A DNA stretch of 64,000 bases, from contig JAHZAY010000012.1 of assembly GCA_019423685.1 (NCBI GenBank), positions 11,033 through 75,032 on the forward strand. Reading direction: 5' to 3'. The notes under the pieces were generated by a model that was not told the DNA's origin, searched no databases, and saw only the letters and a list, made by a program, of their open reading frames with translations. This DNA is from Clostridiales bacterium (GTDB lineage: Bacteria > Bacillota > Clostridia > Oscillospirales > Ruminococcaceae). The position numbers and the translations under genes are program-made. Positions 25,706 to 34,145 of the stretch are shown here, piece by piece; positions within the stretch are counted from its first letter, which is position 1; the number at the start of each line of letters is the position of its first letter.

Positions 25706-27097
25706 ATGGAATCATTTAAGGAATTGTTTGAGATGGTCAAGGAGTACACGCGGCAGTACGTCATTGACTCCAAAGAGCTGTCTGAAATCGCCTACCAGGT
25801 GTGGATCAAAAGCCTGGAGCCGGTCAGCTTTGACGGCCATACCGCCGTGCTGTACATCAAGGCCGAGTTTATGAAAAAGATTGTCGAGGAAAAATATCTG
25901 GACCTCTTGACGCGTGCCTTTGAGGCGGTCGTCGGTTTCCCTGTCAAAATTGAGATTCTCTGCGAAACCTCCGGCCAAACCGAAAAGAAGGAGGGCTCTT
26001 CCGCATCAATTCAAACCTCCGGTCCCTCTGCCGTACTGCCCTCCTACAGCCAAGAAGAGATCGAGATGAACAGCCAGGGCGGCGAATATGAGTACACCTT
26101 TGCCACCTTTATTGTGGGCAGCTCCAACAAATTTGCCCAAGCTGCCTGCCGCGCCGTCGCGCAAAATCCCGCCAGTGCCTACAACCCGCTGTTTATCTAT
26201 GGCGGTTCGGGACTTGGAAAGACCCACCTGCTCTACGCCATCGCCAGCGAGATCAAGGAGAGCCGCCCCAAAACCAACGTCATCTACGTCAAGGGCGAGG
26301 AGTTTACCAACGAGCTGATTGCCGCCATTGGAAATGAATCCACCCAGGAGTTTCACGACAAATACCGCCAAGCAGACGTCCTTCTGGTCGACGATATCCA
26401 GTTTATCGGCGGCAAAGAGAGCACCCAGGAGGAGTTCTTCCACACCTTCGACTCTCTCTATCAGGACAATAAACAGATCGTTTTGACCTCCGACCGACCG
26501 CCAAAAGAGATCAAAACCCTCGAAGAGCGGCTGCGCACCCGCTTTGAATGGGGACTGATCGCGGACATTCAGCCACCGGATTTTGAGACCCGCATCGCCA
26601 TCATCAAGCGCAAGGCGGAGCTGCTGGATTTGGAAATCCCGAGCATCGTCGAGGAGTACATCGCAAACCACGTCAAAAACAACATCCGGCAACTCGAGGG
26701 AGTTGTCAAAAAGCTCAACGCCTACAACAAACTCGCGCAGACCCCTCCCTCTATTCTGCTGGCACAGAGTGCCATCCGCGAAATCCTCACCGACAACCAG
26801 CCAATTCCGGTCACCGTCGAGCGGATCATCTCGGAGGTTGGCCGCACCTTTGGCGTCAGCCCGGAGGACATCCGCTCCTCCAAGCGCTCCTCCCAGATCT
26901 CCAATGCGCGCCAGATCGCGATGTATGTCATCCGGGAAATTACCCAAATGTCGATGGCCGCGATCGGCAACGAATTTGGCGGCCGCGACCACTCCACCGT
27001 CGTCTACGCCACCAGCCAGGTGGTCAAAAACATGAAGCAGGACACCAAATATAAGGAGACGGTCGAGGACATCATTAAAAATATACGCGACGCATAG
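25706..27097 (+). CDS. dnaA: Chromosomal replication initiator DnaA
   Basis: This 463-residue AAA+ protein binds DnaA boxes and melts oriC. Domain I spans about 1-85. A short acidic linker precedes the AAA+ core, with Walker A GGSGLGKTH, Walker B VLLVDDIQF, sensor LTSDRPPKEI and the arginine-finger block EERLRTRFEWGL. Domain IV ends with the DNA-binding signature GGRDHSTVVYA. AAGGGAAC lies upstream of the ATG. It is flanked by origin-like spacers on both sides. Confidence 0.98.
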   Translation: MESFKELFEMVKEYTRQYVIDSKELSEIAYQVWIKSLEPVSFDGHTAVLYIKAEFMKKIVEEKYLDLLTRAFEAVVGFPVKIEILCETSGQTEKKEGSSASIQTSGPSAVLPSYSQEEIEMNSQGGEYEYTFATFIVGSSNKFAQAACRAVAQNPASAYNPLFIYGGSGLGKTHLLYAIASEIKESRPKTNVIYVKGEEFTNELIAAIGNESTQEFHDKYRQADVLLVDDIQFIGGKESTQEEFFHTFDSLYQDNKQIVLTSDRPPKEIKTLEERLRTRFEWGLIADIQPPDFETRIAIIKRKAELLDLEIPSIVEEYIANHVKNNIRQLEGVVKKLNAYNKLAQTPPSILLAQSAIREILTDNQPIPVTVERIISEVGRTFGVSPEDIRSSKRSSQISNARQIAMYVIREITQMSMAAIGNEFGGRDHSTVVYATSQVVKNMKQDTKYKETVEDIIKNIRDA

Positions 27098-27152
27098 CCA
27101 AAACAGAGGGTGCTTTTTGATCAAAAGCACCCCTTCTTTTTCTCCTTTTGTC

Positions 27153-27161
27153 TGTGGAAAA
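27153..27161 (-). other. DnaA box
   Basis: TGTGGAAAA is TTTTCCACA on the minus strand, a full match to TTWTNCACA, 56 bases after the dnaA stop codon. Confidence 0.75.
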
Positions 27162-27206
27162 TCTGTTCTATGTGCATTTTTTGTCCCTTTTTCCCCGCAA
27201 GGACAG

Positions 27207-27347
27207 CTTTTCACATTCCACCTCTTTTCACCCAGCCTCCTCTCTCTTTTTTCACCGCCCTTTCTTTCCCCTCTTCCCTCCACCATCTTTCCACTTTTTC
27301 AACGAAGTTTTCAACTCTTTTCCTCACCCTCTTTTGGGATTTCCACT
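27207..27347 (+). other. oriC: oriC, right part: array of same-orientation TTNCAC motifs
   Basis: Between dnaA and dnaN, CTTTTCACA (27207), CTTTTCACC (27224), TTTTTCACC (27248), CTTTCCACT (27287) and ATTTCCACT (27339) all face the same way within a pyrimidine-rich stretch. They are one to several mismatches from a DnaA box and may be low-affinity sites. Confidence 0.5.
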
Positions 27348-27430
27348 TTTCCCAAAAATTCCCCTCTCGTTTTCCCGCCCCTGCAACTTTGTTTTAGGGC
27401 TTTATGATGCGGTTTTTGGGAGCTATCAAC

Positions 27431-27475
27431 AAATCCACTGCCCCTACTACTATTACTATATTTTATATCTTTATT
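27431..27475 (+). other. oriC: oriC unwinding element: box-like site, GC clamp, DnaA-trios, AT-rich DUE
   Basis: AAATCCACT (27431-27439) is followed by GCCC, then CTACTACTATTACTA (27444-27458), five DnaA-trio units, then the AT-rich TATATTTTATATCTTTATT. This is the same order as the basal unwinding system of Bacillus, where DnaA spreads from boxes onto one strand via the trios. Another box-like CTATCCACT lies at 27479-27487. Confidence 0.8.
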
Positions 27476-27652
27476 CTCCTATCCACTCCATCCTCTTTTT
27501 GTGCCTGGGAAAAATTGCAGAGTCAAAAAGAGGATCCTGCTAAATATGACGCTGCATTGCAAAGAGGCTGCAAATTGATTTCATTTTGCAAAGAAAAAAT
27601 GTTCTTATCTTCAAAATCCCCCGTCCGCCCGTGGCGGACACCATAAAATCCT

Positions 27653-27680
27653 TTGCCAGAAAACCAAAATATGCTATAAT
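27653..27680 (+). promoter_or_regulatory. dnaN promoter
   Basis: TTGCCA (27653-27658) and TATAAT (27675-27680) are 16 bases apart, about 55 bases before the dnaN ribosome site. Confidence 0.78.
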
Positions 27681-27741
27681 ACAAACTATAGATTTATTGC
27701 ACATCGATCTTATCTGCATGCGATAAGGAGGACATCCCACC

Positions 27742-28848
27742 ATGAAATTTATCTGTGAAAAGGAACCGCTCGTCGAGGCGGTCTCCAATGTGGCGCGTGC
27801 GACCAGCGCCAAATCTCCAATCCCCGCGCTGGAGGGCATACTGCTTTCGGCAAAGGACGGGCAGCTGCAGCTGACCGGCTACGACCTGGAACTGGGCATC
27901 GTCACCACCATCGAGGCCAAAACCGAGCAGACAGGACAGCTGATCCTCTCTGCAAAGCTGTTGCAGGACATCATTCGACGCATCCCGGCGGACACTGTCT
28001 GCATCTCTTCGGATGAGAGCAACCTCGCCACCATCCACGGCGGCGTTTCGGAATTTACCATTCCGGGATTGGACGCGGAGGAATACCCGGAGCTGCCAAA
28101 CTTTGAGCAGGAGTCCGACCTTGTACTCAAACAGGGCGCACTCAAATCGATGATCGACCAGACCCTCTTTGCCATCGCAACCAGCGACTCTAAACCGGTG
28201 CACACCGGCTCGCTGTTCGATGTCAAGGACTCCTGCGTCACCTTGGTTTCGGTCGACGGATACCGCCTGGCGCTGCGCCGCGAACCGATTGTGTCCGATC
28301 AGACCACCCGCTTTGTCGTGCCGGGAAAGACCCTTTCAGAGATTTCCAAGCTGCTGCGCAATGAGGATGATGAGGCGTATCTCGCCATCTCCCAAAAGCA
28401 CATCGTCTTTCGCATTGGCGGATATTATGTAGTGTCTCGCCTGCTTGAGGGCGAATTCCTCGACTACAACGCAGCCATTCCGAAGGTCAGCAAGACCACC
28501 GTCAAGGTCAACACCCGCAGTTTGACCGACGCAGTCGAGCGCACCTCGCTGCTGATTTCGGACAGGCTGCGCAGCCCCATTCGCCTTGCGGTGATGGAAA
28601 ACAAGGTGCAGCTCAACTGCTCGACTTCGATGGGCAAGGCCCACGACGAGGTGGAGTGCGAGATGTCCGGCGAGCCGGTGAGCATGGGCTTTAACAACAA
28701 ATATCTGCTCGATGCGCTCAAGGCTTCCGACTGCGATATGGTCAAATTGGAGATTAACGGCGCACTTTCCCCAATGCGCATTCTGCCGCTGGAGGGAGAG
28801 AGCTTTCTGTTTTTGGTATTGCCAGTGAGGGTGAAAAACGATGACTAA
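27742..28848 (+). CDS. dnaN: DNA polymerase III sliding clamp (beta subunit)
   Basis: This 368-residue protein forms the ring dimer that tethers polymerase III to DNA. The three repeated clamp folds run at about 1-120, 130-245 and 250-368. Recognisable blocks include the N-terminus MKFICEKEPLVEAVSNVARA, the FTIPGLDAEEYPELP segment and the C-terminal MRILPLEGESFLFLVLPVR. AAGGAGG precedes the ATG. Its stop codon overlaps the start of the S4-domain gene by eight bases. Confidence 0.98.
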   Translation: MKFICEKEPLVEAVSNVARATSAKSPIPALEGILLSAKDGQLQLTGYDLELGIVTTIEAKTEQTGQLILSAKLLQDIIRRIPADTVCISSDESNLATIHGGVSEFTIPGLDAEEYPELPNFEQESDLVLKQGALKSMIDQTLFAIATSDSKPVHTGSLFDVKDSCVTLVSVDGYRLALRREPIVSDQTTRFVVPGKTLSEISKLLRNEDDEAYLAISQKHIVFRIGGYYVVSRLLEGEFLDYNAAIPKVSKTTVKVNTRSLTDAVERTSLLISDRLRSPIRLAVMENKVQLNCSTSMGKAHDEVECEMSGEPVSMGFNNKYLLDALKASDCDMVKLEINGALSPMRILPLEGESFLFLVLPVRVKNDD

Positions 28849-29062
28849 CACAGAACAGGTACAAATCACGACCGAATTTATTAAATTGGACTCCTTTTTA
28901 AAGTATGCGGGACTGACCGATACCGGCGGCCAGGCAAAGGAATTGGTGCTGGAAGGCAAAGTGAAGGTCAACGGCGAGGTCTGCACCATGCGGGGCAAAA
29001 AGATCCGCCCCGGGGATTTGGTGGAAGTGCAGGGCCGCTGCTTTGAGGCAGTTGCCGGATAA
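28841..29062 (+). CDS. yaaA: S4-domain RNA-binding protein YaaA
   Basis: This 73-residue S4-domain protein is the usual gene between dnaN and recF in Firmicutes, thought to act in ribosome assembly or RNA binding. The S4 fold is visible in IKLDSFLKYAGLTDTGGQAK and VLEGKVKVNGEV, ending with KKIRPGDLVEV. Translationally coupled to dnaN by an overlap. Confidence 0.93.
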   Translation: MTNTEQVQITTEFIKLDSFLKYAGLTDTGGQAKELVLEGKVKVNGEVCTMRGKKIRPGDLVEVQGRCFEAVAG

Positions 29063-29080
29063 GGCAGGGAGGAAAGGCCA

Positions 29081-30220
29081 GTGAAGCTTGTTGCGATGGA
29101 ACTGCACGATTTTCGCAATATTGCCTCTTTGCAGTTGCAGGCGTCAGAGCAGGTCAACGTCATCCACGGGGAAAACGCGCAGGGAAAAACCAACCTCATC
29201 GAGGCCATCTGGCTTTTTACCGGGGATAAGAGCTTTCGCGGCGCAAAGGACCGGGAGATGATCCGCTTCGGGCAGAATCGCTGCAGCGTCGCGGTCACCT
29301 TCTCGGATTCGGTGCGGCAGGAGTCGGCCAAGATCGAACTGTTCGCACCGGAAGCGGCCGCAGGGGGAGAAAAGCGCACCAAATCGGTGCAGCTCAACGG
29401 CGTGCCGCTTGAGAGCGCTGCAGAGCTTGCGGGCACATTTTACGCGGTGGTTTTTTCTCCCGCACACCTCTCTTTGGTGCGGGAGGGGCCTGCCTTTCGG
29501 CGCAAATTTTTGGATACGGCGATCGCCCAGCTGATGCCCAAATATGGCTATTATCTGCGGGAGTATCAGCGCATCCTGTTGCAGCGCAACACCCTGCTCA
29601 AGGACCTTGTGCAGTTTCCTCAGCTGCGCGACACGATGGATGTCTGGGAGGAGTCTTTGGCAAAGGCCGCCGCTGCGGTGGCCTTTTGCCGGGCAAGATA
29701 TGTCGAGCGCATCTGCCCGAAGGTGGCGCAGGTGTATGAGGGCATCTCCTCCGGACGGGAGACGATGAATCTAAAATATCAGTGCGGGCTGCCGGATGCC
29801 CATCAGTACCCGCGGGAGCAGCTGCGCGCGTTCTATTTGGAACAGCTGCGCCGCGACCGCGAGAGCGACATCCAGCACGGCAGCACCCGCTGCGGTCCGC
29901 ATAGAGACGATCTGGAAATTTTGGTCAACGGCATGCCGGCGAGGCTGTACGGCTCGCAGGGACAGCAGCGCAGCAGCGTTTTGGCGATGAAGATGGCTGA
30001 ATGCAGCATGGTCGAAGAGACTACGGGGGAAGCACCCATCGTTCTGCTGGATGACGTCATGAGCGAGCTGGACGCCGGGCGAAGGGACTATCTGCTCAAC
30101 CATCTGGAAAATCGACAGGTGTTTGTCACCTGCTGCGACGATGAGAGCTTTCGGCAGATGCAAAGTGGACGCAGCTTCTTAATCGAAGGCGGACAGCTGC
30201 AAAAGATTGAGGATTTTTAG
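29081..30220 (+). CDS. recF: DNA replication and repair protein RecF
   Basis: This 379-residue SMC-like ATPase loads RecA at gapped DNA with RecO and RecR. Walker A is GENAQGKTNLIEA (about 28-40), the signature YGSQGQQRSS, and Walker B IVLLDDVMSELDAGRRDYL. The start is GTG with GGGAGG upstream. It lies 18 bases after yaaA in the dnaN operon. Confidence 0.97.
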   Translation: MKLVAMELHDFRNIASLQLQASEQVNVIHGENAQGKTNLIEAIWLFTGDKSFRGAKDREMIRFGQNRCSVAVTFSDSVRQESAKIELFAPEAAAGGEKRTKSVQLNGVPLESAAELAGTFYAVVFSPAHLSLVREGPAFRRKFLDTAIAQLMPKYGYYLREYQRILLQRNTLLKDLVQFPQLRDTMDVWEESLAKAAAAVAFCRARYVERICPKVAQVYEGISSGRETMNLKYQCGLPDAHQYPREQLRAFYLEQLRRDRESDIQHGSTRCGPHRDDLEILVNGMPARLYGSQGQQRSSVLAMKMAECSMVEETTGEAPIVLLDDVMSELDAGRRDYLLNHLENRQVFVTCCDDESFRQMQSGRSFLIEGGQLQKIEDF

Positions 30221-30237
30221 ACAAGGGAGGCAAAGGG

Positions 30238-30531
30238 ATGTACCTGCATTTGGGACAGGATGTCGTGGTGCGCAGCCGCGATATCATCGGCATCTTTGAC
30301 ATCGAAAACACCTCCGTCTCCAAGATCACAAAGGAGTATCTGGGGGGAAAAGAGAAGGAGCACAGGGTGGTCAATGTTTCTTCGGAACTGCCAAAATCCT
30401 TTATTGTCTGCTCGGATGGCGCACGTTTGGGAGAAGGGGAGATCACCGTCTATATCTCCCAAATTTCCTGCTCCACGCTAAAAAAGCGCAGTGGGTTTGT
30501 GCAGCGGCTGGGAAACGCAAAGGAGCAATAG
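30238..30531 (+). CDS. remB: RemB-like regulator (extracellular matrix regulatory family)
   Basis: This 97-residue protein of the RemA/RemB family (DUF370-like) opens with MYLHLGQDVVVRSRDIIGIF and continues IENTSVSKITKEYL, as in the yaaB/remB gene that follows recF in Bacillus. Bacillus RemA and RemB influence biofilm matrix genes; here only family and synteny support a role. It is the last gene before a strong terminator. Confidence 0.88.
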   Translation: MYLHLGQDVVVRSRDIIGIFDIENTSVSKITKEYLGGKEKEHRVVNVSSELPKSFIVCSDGARLGEGEITVYISQISCSTLKKRSGFVQRLGNAKEQ

Positions 30532-30540
30532 AGAAAAGGG

Positions 30541-30572
30541 AAAACCGCAGGTAAAATACCTGCGGTTTTTTT
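30541..30572 (+). terminator. Terminator of the dnaN-remB operon
   Basis: AAAACCGCAGGTA (30541-30553) pairs perfectly with 30557-30569 around AAA. The run of T's extends to 30571. Confidence 0.93.
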
Positions 30573-30703
30573 GCGCTGTTTTAAGCTTTATAAAAGAGCA
30601 TCATTTACAAAAATCGAAGGAGTGAAAAATGGCTCTGTTAGGCCACACTTCGAACTTTGTTGCAAAAATACTATAAAGAAGAAAGAAATCGGCATAAAAA
30701 GCG

Positions 30704-30733
30704 TTGTAAAAGGTGTGGGATTTATGGTATAAT
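30704..30733 (+). promoter_or_regulatory. gyrB promoter
   Basis: TTGTAA (30704-30709) and TATAAT (30728-30733) are 18 bases apart. They lie in the 300-base remB-gyrB spacer, giving a leader of about 135 bases. Confidence 0.7.
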
Positions 30734-30873
30734 AAAAGGGCGTTCTAAAAGAAAATCCGCAAGTTTTGCCCGCTTCAAAAAATGGATTTCGGGAGATCCT
30801 CTTTTGGCGAGCACAACTTAGGATAGATGGTCAATTGGGACCGACACCAAACGACATGATGGAGGGAATCATC

Positions 30874-32829
<1,956 letters not shown>

Positions 32830-32839
32830 GAGAACGGCC

Positions 32840-33436
32840 ATGAAAAAAGAAACTGCACAGCACGCGCCGGAAAAGCGCACCGTAAACGACTTTGCACACC
32901 GCATGACCGCCTCCCTGACCGAACAGGACTTTACCGAGTACGCCATGGCCCACTCGAAGGACCGCATCAAAAAAGGCAGACAGCGCGCCATTTTGTGGGC
33001 AGTGCTGTTCACCGTTCTGGGATGTGTGGCCATCTACCGCGGCGCCTTGGTAGAACAGGGATGGCTGGCAGATATCTATCTGGTGGCCGGTGTCGTCATG
33101 ATTGTTTTTCAGATTTTTAACCTGTTCTACAACTATGTGATGTTCCCCATCGCGCTGAAAAACTCGGTTTCTAAGGAGCTAAAAAAGGACCCGAGTATGT
33201 TGATGCCGGTGGAATATGCCTTTGAACCGGATAAAATTGTCAGCTTTGTCGGCGGAAAACACCGCACCACCGTTTTGGTAATCGACATTTCTGCCGTTGA
33301 ACAGCTGCAAAATATTCTGGTCATCTGCGCCAAGGACGGCAGACGGCTGATTTTGCCGCTCAAGGCCGTTCAAGATGCAGACCCGGTTATCCGCGAGCAG
33401 CTACAAAAGCTTTCGTCGGAAAAAATGCGGGGATAA
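32840..33436 (+). CDS. Small membrane protein with YcxB-like C-terminal domain
   Basis: This 198-residue protein lies 10 bases after gyrB, with AGGAGA before the ATG at 32840. A charged N-terminus is followed by two helices (about 50-70 and 80-105), then a soluble region: MLMPVEYAFEPDKIVSFVGG and later DISAVEQLQNILVICAKDGR. This resembles the YcxB-like (PH-fold related) domain found after helix pairs. Function unknown. It and the next gene are inserted between gyrB and gyrA, probably co-transcribed. Confidence 0.8.
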   Translation: MKKETAQHAPEKRTVNDFAHRMTASLTEQDFTEYAMAHSKDRIKKGRQRAILWAVLFTVLGCVAIYRGALVEQGWLADIYLVAGVVMIVFQIFNLFYNYVMFPIALKNSVSKELKKDPSMLMPVEYAFEPDKIVSFVGGKHRTTVLVIDISAVEQLQNILVICAKDGRRLILPLKAVQDADPVIREQLQKLSSEKMRG

Positions 33437-33466
33437 CAACTGAAAAAGAAAAGAGGTTTTAGCAAT

Positions 33467-34108
33467 ATGGAACCGCTTGATATGGAAAACAAAACGAACC
33501 AGCAGCCCCAAACAGAGCAGCAGGTGGAGAACACACAAAGCCTGGAGGCACAGGCAGATCAGACACAGAGCGTTCAAACAGAAGATGTGCAGCGAGAAGA
33601 GGTGCCGGAAGGGTACCGCATCGACTTTACTGCGCGGTACATCGACTTTTTTGAGTCGCTCGAGCAGACCGATAAGGCCGACGGCACCAACAAAAAGCCG
33701 CGCCGGCTGTTTATCCTGCTGACACTGTTGATGTGCGTGCAGGTTATCGGCTATGCCTACACCGGCAACGGATTTATGCTGATCTTTGCCATTGTGTTGG
33801 GCGCGATGGCACTGCTGCTGCGCAAAAATTTTCAAAAAGCCAACAAGGCGATTGCAAAAGCCTTTGAGGAAGAGGGCAATCAGCGGGTGATCGTCGGGGA
33901 AAAGAGCCTCTTTTTGAACGAACAGGAAGTGCCCTACAGCGAGATTGGATATGTCTACAAGCTTAAACACTGCTTTTCGATTCTCTATCAGGGGAACCAC
34001 ACCTACGTCCTGCCCAAGGCCGTACTGGAAGAGGAGCAGGCTCAGGAATTTGAGCGGCTGATGCAGCAAAAGGTGCCGGAAATTTATAGCGACAAAACCA
34101 AGAAGTAA
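33467..34108 (+). CDS. Second small membrane protein, same architecture
   Basis: This 213-residue protein has a Gln/Glu-rich N-terminus (about 1-50, low complexity), two helices near 80-100 and 103-120 (RRLFILLTLLMCVQVIGYAY, then GFMLIFAIVLGAMALLL), and a C-terminal region QRVIVGEKSLFLNEQEVPYS and onward, again YcxB-like. It probably arose by duplication with its neighbour and then diverged widely. AAGAGG lies upstream. Not recognised otherwise. Confidence 0.75.
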   Translation: MEPLDMENKTNQQPQTEQQVENTQSLEAQADQTQSVQTEDVQREEVPEGYRIDFTARYIDFFESLEQTDKADGTNKKPRRLFILLTLLMCVQVIGYAYTGNGFMLIFAIVLGAMALLLRKNFQKANKAIAKAFEEEGNQRVIVGEKSLFLNEQEVPYSEIGYVYKLKHCFSILYQGNHTYVLPKAVLEEEQAQEFERLMQQKVPEIYSDKTKK

Positions 34109-34145
34109 ACCGGCGGCCTGTGTGGAAAGGAAGGAATGAGTTTAG

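Noticed and set aside
27110..27543. Several overlapping plus-strand frames between dnaA and dnaN
   Set aside because: They translate a pyrimidine-rich origin region into Phe/Ser/Pro/Leu runs; they overlap each other in different frames and none has a proper ribosome site.
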